From the NCBI RefSeq assembly GCF_000213175.1, contig NW_009799102.1:1189286-1253285 (forward strand): a DNA stretch of 64,000 nucleotides. Direction: 5' to 3'. The stretch comes from Neurospora tetrasperma FGSC 2508 (Eukaryota; Ascomycota; Sordariomycetes; Sordariales; Sordariaceae). A program made the translations under genes and the position numbers. Under the pieces are notes generated by a model, which had not been told where the DNA came from, made no database searches, and saw only the letters and a program-made list of their open reading frames with translations. Shown in pieces: positions 12,032-21,598 of this stretch. Numbering within the stretch: the first letter of the stretch is position 1; every line of letters begins with the position of its first letter.

Positions 12032-12759
12032 AGGAGATGGGCTGGGAACCTTCTTAGGATGGGGAGGGTGATGATGTGGTTGGACTTTTATAAAGGTCCG
12101 GCCATCCGGCGTCAGATAAGAGGGGTGAGCGAAAGAAAGAAGGGAAGGAGATTTGACGAGATGTTCATGACAGAGTGGTTGGTGACAACGGGAGAATTGA
12201 TGGAGGAAGTAGGATAGGTTGTGCTTGCCCTGCCAGCAGAAGATGGCCTCTCGAGAAACTAAGCTTTTGAGTTGGAGGAGGAAAGCACGAAGCTACTTAC
12301 CACGCTCTTACCATGTTAATCAAGAGGGCTTCGTCATTCACAGACGGGCATCATTAGGGTTTGTCCACTCAAAGGATTTCGGACGTAGAGGAGCTCAGAT
12401 CGTCCAGGAATCGAAGTGGAACATTACCTTCTCGTAGGTAGCTTCATAACACTGCAATAATACATCCGCGATAGCACCTTTGCCCATTCTGTCAAGTGAT
12501 CCCACGCATGATGCATGTGTCATCTGTCACCCCCTCACATTACCTATCAGTGGAAAGCACGATAAGGTACGCCCGAGGTGGTACTGATATTTCGGTACTC
12601 CCATACTTCTAGCCTCACAAATCTCAGAGCCATGGAAACAGTTATAACAAGACAACGTTGAGGCAAAGAAGGCCAAAACAACGAACCATAACCACACTGA
12701 TCACGCACTAATCATAACCACAAGAATACTACTGAAATATCCCCGACAATCACTCAATC
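12032..12759. other. Intergenic region between BTB and dioxygenase genes
   Basis: About 730 bases with no gene. A near-perfect palindrome, GGAC(TTTTATAAAG)GTCC, at 12082-12099 lies in the probable 3' UTR of the BTB gene and could form a hairpin. The stretch before 12760 is A/C-rich leader. Confidence 0.5.
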
Positions 12760-13963
12760 ATGTCGACCACTAGCCCACAACGCATCCCAAAAGACGGATC
12801 ACCCAAAACCATCACCATCAAAGAAATCCACCCAACGTTCGGAGCAGAGGTCCCCGGTATCCAGTGGGGAGACAACGGCGTCATCAGCGATGAACAACTT
12901 CAAGAGCTCAAAGATACCGTGCACAAGGCCAGTACTGCACTCTTCCCCTTTCCCCTTTCCCCTTTCCCCCTTTCCCCCTTCCCCTTACCCCCCCTTCGTC
13001 CCCAGAGACCCCACAAAGCCCTAATTTCTGATACCACCCCAACTTTAGTACGGCTTCATCGTCCTCCGCGCCACGCCCCTAACCGACAGCACGCACGTCT
13101 CGTTCTCCCGCCTCTTCGCCTCCGGTCCACTTGACGACATCTCCCGCTTCCTCCCACCCGGCCGCGTCCCCCGCTACTACCCCCACCTCGAGCTCTTCGA
13201 CGCCAGCAACCTGTCCGACGACGGCCGCGCGATCCTGGACCCTTCTTCGTCTCCACGAGCCATGCTCCTCCGTGCCAACTCGTTATGGCACTCGGACCTA
13301 GCATATAACCCGCGGCGGTCGAGTTATTCGTTGCTAAGAGCCGTGGAACTGCCTTCTCGGGGCCCGGAGACGGGGGAAATAGAAGGAAACACGGAGTTTG
13401 CGGATAGTAGGACTGCGTGGGAGGCGCTGGCTGCCGAAAAAAAGAGGGAGTTGCTGACAAAGGATTGGACGGGGGTGTATAATGCTGCTCATAGTCGGAA
13501 GCTGGGGGCGCCTGAGTATTTTGGAGACCTGAATCTGGAGGAGGGTCCTATGGCGAGGCATAAGGTTGTGCAAAAGCATGTAGAGAGTGGGAGGATGAAT
13601 TTATGTGTGGGTGCTTATTTGTGGCGGTTGGAGGATGGGGAGGGAGAGACGGCGTCGGGGTCGGAGGAGATAATAGAGTTTTTGAATGAGCATGTGGCTA
13701 AGAAGAGGTTTGTGGCGAGGGTGAGGTGGGAGCAGCCGGGTGATTTGGTGATTTGGGATAATAGAGCTGTATTGCATCGCGCTGGTGAGTTTAAGGGTGT
13801 AGGTAAGCATAGAGGTAGGAGGGATATGAGGAGGACGACGGCGTTCGACCAGGGCCCGACGGCTTGGGGACTTAATGGCGAGGGGGCGCCTTTGCCTACA
13901 TTGGAGAGCATAACGAAGGAGAAGGGGCTGCCGTTGACGCAATCGGCTGCGGTTGAGAGGTGA
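12760..13963 (+). CDS. TauD/TfdA-family Fe(II)/2-oxoglutarate dioxygenase
   Basis: Preferred model: join(12760..12927, 13049..13963), 360 residues. The product should hydroxylate an organic substrate (taurine, sulfonate, aryloxyalkanoate or similar) using Fe(II), O2 and 2-oxoglutarate, probably in the cytosol. The iron ligands are visible: H137-S-D139 in LWHSDLAY and the distal His about 299 in VLHRA, with the 2-oxoglutarate-binding Arg in MRRTTAF about 20 residues later. TYR/PHE-rich blocks such as PRYYPHLELFDA and FADSRTAWEAL are typical of the fungal members. The intron is problematic: the acceptor TAG ends at 13048 and family continuity (TVHK|YGFIVLR) puts the donor at AAG|GCCAGT, a GC-AG intron. 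A canonical GTGCAC donor at 12919 also keeps frame but removes three conserved residues. The intron is 121 nt with a CCCTTT tract. It converges with cyclin C, 382 bases away. The substrate is unknown. Confidence 0.85.
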
Positions 13964-14345
13964 TTTTTGATGGAAAAGCCAGGGCGAGGTAAGAGTTTGT
14001 TTGGTCATTTCTATGGTGAAGGACAACCTTCTTTGGGCCATTACACTAGCTCGTCCGCTTGTTTGTACGTAAAGCTTTGATCGACATTACTTGTATGTTT
14101 ATGATTAAAATGTCACTATTGCCCTTGAAGTGATGCGTACGCCTATCAGCTTGAGAGCCCATGATCCTATCATTGACAGTACCCCCCACAGAAGAGAAAA
14201 AAACACAACACGGGATTAGGGGTCATACCAGTCCAAGTCTGATAGTAAGAAGCGTTTTCCGTTTGGTCGCATGGCCGTTGTCTAGCCACTCACCAGGCAT
14301 TCATCAAATAAGAGATATTCGATCCATGATCTCGAAACCAATACT

Positions 14346-15473
14346 TTACTTGTCCAGCCCGCGAGCTTTGACAAACCTATTGATCTGCTCCCGAGTGTTC
14401 TTGTCATTGTACTGCTCATGGCATTCATAGAAGGAGATCAACTCCTGCGTGCAGTCCACCATGGCCTCAATATCAATATTACTGTCAGACAGCCATGCAG
14501 CAAATCGGTGAACCTTTGCCATACGTGGGTTCTTGTTCCCTTCGGCTGGGCCTTCTCCGGCTGGTGACTGGGGTGGAAGCATGGCTTGCAAGCCAGAAGA
14601 AGACTGGGGGGCGAGACCTGGCACAGTCTGGCCACCCCCCGCCATCATCGCAGCGCGTGCCTGTGCTTGCGCCTGTGCCTGCGCCAACGCTGCCGAAGCG
14701 GCTACCAGTCCCGAAGCCGACGCGGCTGTTCCAGGGAGACGACCGCTGGGATCCTGACGCAGCACCAGAGCCAAGAGAATGGCTGTCAAGGCTATCACAT
14801 GTGGTGGGTGGAGCAGCGGCAGATCGGTCATATAATGGTCGTTGATGACGGACCAGGCAAGGTTGACGTCCTCTTGCGCCAGCCCAAGCTCCCCTTGTAA
14901 GCTGGTAAGGGTACGATAGGGTGAATGGACAATGAGATGTGAGCTCATTTCCGAGATAAGGTAGAACTCGCATTCTCCTATCCTTGCCACTTCTGTCTGG
15001 GATTGGAAGTCGGTAGGCCAAAAGCCGCGGGCCTCGTTGGCCATAAGCCGAATGTGCTGGGGACATTCCTCCATCTTGCAGGCCAGATATAGGGCGGTCA
15101 CGAGAACGTGGTGTGGATTGGTGCGCCGGATCTCAACTTTGGTGTAGAAGCGCTTGATGTAGACTTGGGCGGTGGCCAAGGCTTGCTGTCGTAGCCCCAT
15201 GCGCTTGCCGAGCCGGTTGATTTCTAGAGTAGAACCGAAGTATGTTGGCGACTCTGTTCATCGGACAGACGGACGGGTGGACGGGGTAGGGGACATGGAG
15301 AGATACGACGAACGTTGGTTGAAGTAGATGTTCAGATGGCGCAGTTGCGGGAGAGGAAACGAGGCCACCAGGTTGGGATCTTCAGCCTCTAGCTTTGCGC
15401 GCATAGCGGCAAGTTCATCTTTGGTAAACAGCCAGTGTTTGCGCTGAGTGGATTCCCAGTAATTGGCCGCCAT
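14346..15473 (-). CDS. ssn8: Cyclin C, Mediator kinase-module (RNA polymerase II holoenzyme) subunit
   Basis: Model: complement(join(14346..15223, 15314..15473)), 345 residues. Cyclin C (Ssn8/Srb11) binds Cdk8 in the kinase module of Mediator and acts in the nucleus on RNA polymerase II transcription. The N-terminus AANYWESTQRKHW and the spliced block YFNQQINRLGKRMGLRQQ are signatures of this family, followed by ALATAQVYIKRFY and LYLACKMEE of the first cyclin box. The second box (HPPHVIALTAILLAL) is interrupted by a fungal insertion of about 90 residues, rich in A, Q and P (an A-Q dipeptide run), before the final helix AWLSDSNIDIEAMVDCTQELI. The intron has donor GTTCGT (15313) and acceptor CTCTAG; the split codon is Gln. 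The length fits fungal orthologs. It lies divergent from the mitochondrial carrier gene. Confidence 0.95.
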
Positions 15474-17072
15474 GGTAACCGTGTGTGTCTCTGTGCCTCG
15501 AATCGCTGTCTGGTGTCTAGCTGTGTCCTTCCTAAGGCGCTGCAGACATGGTCGTCCGCTTGGCCTGTAGGAGATGTTCTAGGTCGCGCGATTTGACGAT
15601 CGGTGGAGTTAAGATCCTAACCCTGTTGCGACGCGCCGCTATCCAAGACCTCGGAAAGCCTTCAGCTCACTACTCCGACTTGATGTTGGTTGATGTTGAA
15701 CGGGAAAGAAACATTACGTGATGGCTTGCGATGGGATGAAAACCCCGGGGCCCAAGATAAGCTGATAAGGCAGGCGAACGACAAACTACCGTACCCTAGT
15801 GTAGAGGTACCTAGGTACACTACGCTACATGTACTATGTACGCTACAGAGTTGCCCGACCCGAGGTTTAAACTTTAAAGACCTGGGAGGCCCACATGCTT
15901 CGACAGGGCTGGCGAATCAGGGAGACGGCGAAAGAAATGACCCTGCTCCGATACTGAAGCCTTGTTGTTTGCAGAAAGTGAATTGCACCTGGGTGGAGTC
16001 AAGAAGCTGCCAGATGCCGGACAATTGAAGGTACATGCATAACGAAGTGTAGAACTCGACCCTTGAATCTGTTTCAGGTGATTAGGCCAAGATGAATTGG
16101 GTTTTCTCGAGTTTGAATTCAGTGTTGTCGATGTTGTGTTACCCCGGCCCAACACAAAGGCCAAGATAACTAACAATCGGTGTCACGCTCACACCGGACG
16201 GGGCCACTGAAACCACTTCCGATACAGATCCGCTTTTTTCGTGAATGTCACGTTCACCACTTCGGCCACCCGCACCACCCGACTTCCCTTTCATTGTTTG
16301 CTACATGTCAACAAAGTCTCGAGTCTTAGAAAGGGACCGAAGGACTTGGTTGAAAAATTGGGCAGAATGTGCCAGGTGCAATGTGCAAAAGGCACGATTT
16401 GAGGAGAATGGATGGATGGACAGCGATACACCACCCACTCATCCCATCCCATTCGTGAGTGGCTTGGCTCAATCTCTTTTCATGAAAGTAACTTTAATTT
16501 TCCCCTTGAAGGTCCCGCTCATACAAGTAGTCGCTTCGTAACGTATTTTGATCTCTCTTTCATCTTATTTCTCAAATCCAAGTTACCTACCTCTACCTAT
16601 TGCTCTAGCCCCTGTCCTACGTCATACCCAATCGCTTACAGCAAACGGTTCTAGATCCGCTAGTTTAGACGGGCGGTCTCATTTCTGCCATTCCTGACCA
16701 CTCGAGGTCCCGACCTTGCAGTGACTTATCGGCCTTCCGAGCCTATGGTAGGTCCTGTGTATTGTGTACCACACTACTGAACCACTCTACCCTCAGCTGC
16801 GAGCCAGCACTGCACATAGCACATACATAATACCATAGGGACGGAAAGGACTGAAAGATAACCTACCTAACCTTTACACTGCACTGCACTTCACTTGCAT
16901 TGCACTGCGCCGTACCTTACCTGAACTTTACCGTATCGACGACCATTCATTCTTGTCGTGCTCCGAACTTGCATTGAACGCTCCCCGTCTCCCCGTCGTC
17001 TGGCTCCCTCTCCGCGCCGACCCCTCCCCCGCCGTGCGCAAATATCCGAACAGCAACGCCGACCATCTGCGC
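15474..17072. other. Divergent intergenic region between cyclin C and mitochondrial carrier
   Basis: About 1.6 kb that must hold the promoters of both genes. No further gene is seen. A GTAC-rich patch at 15800-15850 includes the perfect 12-base palindrome GTACCTAGGTAC (15807-15818). A CACTG-type repeat lies at about 16877-16909. The stretch from about 16850 is C/A/T-rich leader of the carrier gene. Confidence 0.5.
15807..15818. repeat. 12-base palindrome GTACCTAGGTAC
   Basis: A perfect inverted repeat in a GTAC-rich patch about 330 bases upstream of the cyclin C start. It could be a protein-binding site; nothing else supports a function. Confidence 0.5.
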
Positions 17073-17111
17073 ATGCCGCGTTGGATGATGAGAACCCGAC
17101 AGCGGGAATGA
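17073..17111 (+). other. Upstream ORF overlapping the carrier start codon (ATGA)
   Basis: ATG at 17073 opens a 12-codon frame whose TGA (17109-17111) overlaps the proposed main ATG at 17108 as ATGA. This permits termination-reinitiation if both are in the mRNA. It could instead mean that the true start lies in an upstream exon, because the main frame is open back to 16925 without an ATG. Confidence 0.4.
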
Positions 17112-19638
17112 AGGTTTCCCATGTGCTCGCAGAGCTCCAAGCCGGCATGGACGAATCGCAGAACCAGCGGGACAAGCGCGTCGAGGAATTGTGGACGAAG
17201 CTGGATCCCCAGCGCCACGGAGAGCTCGACTTCAAGGGGCTGCAAAAGGGGTTGAGAAGGATCGATCACCGTGAGCGAATACCTGCCAACGCCAATGCGA
17301 TTCGTCATGCGCATGTTCACGAATTGCCATTTCTACTGACACCCAAGCGCCCGTCTTTCTCGTAGCCATGCAAAATGCCGACCACATGCTCAAGGATATC
17401 ATCAAGGTCGTGGACACCAGCGGCGACGGCAAGATCCAATACGAAGAGTTCCGCAACTTCGTCGAGACCGCCGAGCGCCAACTGTGGCTGCTCTTCCGTT
17501 CCATCGATCGCGACAAGGATGGCCGGCTCGATAAGAACGAGCTGCGCAGCGCTTTCCAAAAGGCCGGCTTGACCGTATCCAACAAGAGGCTGTCGGGCTT
17601 CTTCGACGAGGTCGACATGGACCACGATGGCTACATCAGCTTCGACGAGTGGCGGTAAGTCACACAATTTCTTTGAAAAGAGAGACTCGAGAGACGAAAA
17701 GAAGAAAAAGAAAGTGGACCACAACCTAAGTAAACAAACCGACCCACTCAAAGCTGGGGAAGACCGGGAATCGCCAACTTTTCACCAGTTCCACTCGCCC
17801 AATCTAACCCTGTAATGCCAGCTAGCGGCCGAGTCAAAGTCATTTTGTCTTTGCGCGCGTGCTAAAAAGGCTGCTGCAGTGTGGTCTGCCCCTAAAGCGC
17901 ATTGCCAGGTCTTGGGAAATCGAGTGAATGAGAACCAGGAAGGAGGTTGAGCGAGTGTTTGCTTCGGTCACACGAGAGACGAGAGAACCTTGAGAACCTG
18001 CTGGCTGACTTGAACTCTCCCTCTGATGATAAAAGGGACTTTCTCCTGTTTATGCCCACCACGCACAACCACGAACACGGCCACGAACACGGCCACCACG
18101 CTTCTGCACTTGAAGCCGCCCTGTCGTTTTACTCCTCCATAGTGACTGTCAATGCAGAGGGCGACTCCCTCGTCAGCGAAGAGACACTTGAGGGTCTAGG
18201 TACGACTGGCTTCCTTCTCAACGCTCTTTTTGGTTCTCTTTTGAAGATTGCCAGCCCGGGCGCTACTACTACTCCTACTTCTCAGTCGCCCGCACCAGAC
18301 TCAAAATCACCACTCTCCTCACCCTCATCTCACTATCCCGACGGCACCGCCGAGCCTGGTGCTGGGGCAAACATGGCACCGTCCAAACTGGCACCCGTCG
18401 GTACCGCCACCCCTGAGCAAGTGTCAGCAGACAGGGCGGCCCATGGCCAAGTTATCAAAGAGATGGAGGGCGAGGGGCAACACGACCTCCGCCAAGAATC
18501 CGATACCAGTCTAAAGGATGAGGAGGTCGTGAAAAGCGGACTGACAGGATTACTACCCGACGCAGGTTACTTCCTCGCCGGTGCCGTCTCAGGTGGAGTG
18601 TCGCGCACTGCTACTGCGCCACTCGACCGTCTCAAAGTCTTCCTCCTCGTCAACACGAAACCAAAGTCCACCACCACAGTCGAGGCTGTCAAAAGTGGCC
18701 AGCCTCTCAGCGCTCTGCGTAATGCAGGTGGCCCCATTTACGACGCCATCAGGACGCTATGGCGGGCCGGTGGAATCAAGACCTTCTTTGCAGGTGAGTT
18801 GATACCGAATGTCTATGAACCACGAGGTGCCCCATTCGGGACTAACAAACTCATAGGAAACGGGCTGAACGTCGTCAAGATCATGCCAGAATCTGCCATC
18901 CGGGTAAATAGCCTCACCCGGCCCATTGCGAAGCTTCTTAAATGTTCAGTGCTAATGATTGGCTAGTTCGGCTCTTATGAAGCCTCAAAACGGTTTCTTG
19001 CGGCCTACGAGGGCCACAACGATCCGTCACAAATCAGTACTGTGTCCAAATTCGTCGCTGGCGGCATGGGCGGTATGACGGCCCAGTTTTGCGTTTATCC
19101 CATCGATACTCTCAAGTTCCGGTTGCAGTGCGAGACCGTCGAAGGAGGCCCCAAGGGTCATGCCCTCCTCATTCGTACAGCCAAGAATATGTGGGCGGAC
19201 GGCGGTCTCCGTGCAGCATATCGAGGTCTCGGCCTCGGCCTCATCGGCATGTTCCCTTATAGTGCCATCGACATCGGCACTTTCGAGTTTCTCAAAAAGT
19301 CGTACAAGCGCGCCAAAGCTAAGTACTACGGCGTGCACGAAGACGATGCGGCGCCAGGAAACGTTGCTTTGGGCGTTCTCGGAGCATCATCGGGAGCATT
19401 AGGTGCCACAGTGGTGTATCCGCTCAACGTCCTTCGAACAAGGCTCCAGACCCAGGGAACAGCGATGCATCCACCTACATACACCGGTTTTGTGGATGTG
19501 GCAACGAAAACAGTCCGTAACGAGGGCATTCGTGGTCTTTACAAGGGCTTGACCCCTAATCTGCTCAAAGTAGCACCGGCTCTTAGTATTACCTGGGTCT
19601 GCTATGAGAACATGAAGACGATTCTCGAATTGCACTAA
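17108..19638 (+). CDS. Ca2+-regulated mitochondrial ATP-Mg/Pi-type carrier (EF-hand SCaMC family)
   Basis: Model: join(17108..17270, 17366..17654, 18036..18793, 18857..18903, 18967..19638), 642 residues. It probably exchanges ATP-Mg for phosphate across the mitochondrial inner membrane, activated by Ca2+ on the intermembrane side. The N-terminal half has one degenerate and three canonical EF-hand loops (about 71 DTSGDGKIQYEE, 102 DRDKDGRLDKNE, 138 DMDHDGYISFDE). The C-terminal half has three carrier repeats with PLDRLK, PIDTLK and PLNVLR signatures. Between them lie a His-rich segment (H-E-H-G repeats) and an S/P/T linker. All four introns keep frame and restore family sequence, for example RIDHPMQNAD and FFAGNGLNVVKIMPESAIR. 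Intron 2 is long (381 nt). The start is uncertain: the ATG at 17108 is the first in frame, but an upstream exon is possible. Confidence 0.92.
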
Positions 19639-21441
19639 TTGGACATTCTGGGGGCAGGGTTGGCACCCTGTTGTTGAACACCTTTGAGCGGTCACCATCT
19701 CTCAACCGCGATGCCAATCATGGCAGTGTGGCAGCTGCTCAGTAATGCTCCCAACAGGCGCTAATGGGGGACTCGCAACCTTGACACAAATATGTTTTGG
19801 CTTACATCCCAAGCCACAGCTCGCTCCTTTCACGCTTGTGGATCTACAACCTGGCTCCTGAATGGCATTTACTGGAGCTTAGCAGAGGTCATACCCGGCC
19901 GGGATATGACCATACTCACGAAGATGGGTACACGCAGTGTGGCGGCTGCTCAGCCTGAGAGCGCTGCTTTCCAGGACGGGGAGACGGAGAGGCGGAAATA
20001 CGAAGAGGTTGGACAAAGTCATAGATGTCCTAGATAAGATGGATGGCGCCACAAGATGCGGGGGAAGAAGAAGCGTTACACCTAGCAACTGGTTGATTTT
20101 TATTTTTTTTGTCGTTGAGAGGTTGGCTACCTTACCAACATATAGCCCTGGCGTTTGGCATAAGAGGACGAAGATACCATTAGACTCAAAGGGGTTAATG
20201 TCATTTCAAGTGAAACGAAGGCGAACCCTAAAAACATATTCAAAGCAAAGCATAGCGTTGGCGATGGTGTGGAAGGGTTGCAGGATTGGATAGGAACGAA
20301 ATGGGATGGAATAGGATAAGACGGAGGCAGGGACAAAAAAAAAGAAGAAGAAGAAGTGGAGGAACGGGTCTGATGGTCCAGATGCTGTAGCAGCATGGGA
20401 ACAAAAGTCGACATCATGTAGATTATCTATATACGGCTCATCTTTGACGGTCGTATGTCGTCGCTTGATTGTTTGTACACAATGAGTTAACATGTGTAGG
20501 TAATTCAGCGAGGAGAGCTCATTCAGCTAAGGTTGAGTTGGGGGTGACGAAGCCATTGCCATTCCATGCCTACTTAGCCATGGTACTTCACTACGGCCCA
20601 GATAGTCACCAACTGTGTCACTGACAGACATTTTGACGTTATCAGCGGCTTGCACCAGCTCGCCATGGACATTCCATTCGCTCACCAGATGGATTGCTTG
20701 CAGCTTCCAGCCTTAAAAGCCGACCAAGTGACTGGGGGTGGTCTTGAGAGAGAAAGCACTCCTTGACACCATCATAAGGAATCTGTGAGTTTTACCCCGC
20801 GCTTATTCGGCACCACACTATTGTTTATCGTCAGCCCACTGGGGCTTTTCCGTCCCGTTTAGGAAGCTCGTTTTACACGCAGCAACGATAGGCCAATGGT
20901 GTTCAACCAAACAGCTTGGAATTTACCAAACAGATCGAGGACATTTGAGATTCGGTGGGAAGCCGAAAAGAATCGCCTTCAGAACTCGTCAGCTCTCGTT
21001 GGAGTCATAAACTTGGTGCAGAGTTCTTGATATCTCCCCCTTATCACCAATGGAACCTCTTTCCTTTGTCAATCCATGTCAAAGCTGGCATATTGTTTCT
21101 TTAAATCCGAGCCGTTCCAATAGAGTTGATTGGAGTTGCATGCAGCTTACGACTGAGGATGAAAAGGCTATATCTCTTTGGCGCAGCGATACAACCTCGT
21201 CTTCACCTCGACGTCCTTCTGCCCTTTCTTGGATTCGTAATCTTCACTGTTTAGACGAACTCTTTCCTGTACAACTCACAACTAAACACTGCCGAACGCG
21301 CGTTCTTCTTTGTTTCCTCACGGATTCAGTGTTTTCTATATGGCTTGACCGATTACATGGCGTCGTAATTCCAACTTAACGCCGCCCGTGGTCCGTGATA
21401 TTGACGGAGCGTCTACCGAGAACAGCCTTTACCCATCTTTG

Positions 21442-21496
<55 letters not shown>

Positions 21497-21598
21497 CGCT
21501 CTACGTGAAGCGGCAAAGCAAAGTCAGCGTCGGGATTGTTTGAAGGTTAGAACCGACAGGGAGTCGGGTTTCGAGGACGCGAAGAGTTTTCAGCCATC
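19639..21598. other. Gene-free intergenic stretch
   Basis: Nearly 2 kb between two + strand genes. Frames are short and random. A TGT trinucleotide repeat lies close to the next start. No RNA gene was recognised. Confidence 0.5.
21442..21496. repeat. TGT trinucleotide repeat (about 18 copies) in a probable 5' leader
   Basis: 55 bases of perfect TGT repeat, about 100 bases upstream of the membrane-protein start codon. An alternative frame would read poly-leucine, which I regard as an artefact. Confidence 0.95.

Noticed and set aside
12760-15473. Metabolic gene cluster around the dioxygenase or the P450s
   Set aside because: Neighbours are unrelated housekeeping genes; no synthase, transporter or regulator typical of a metabolite cluster is present.
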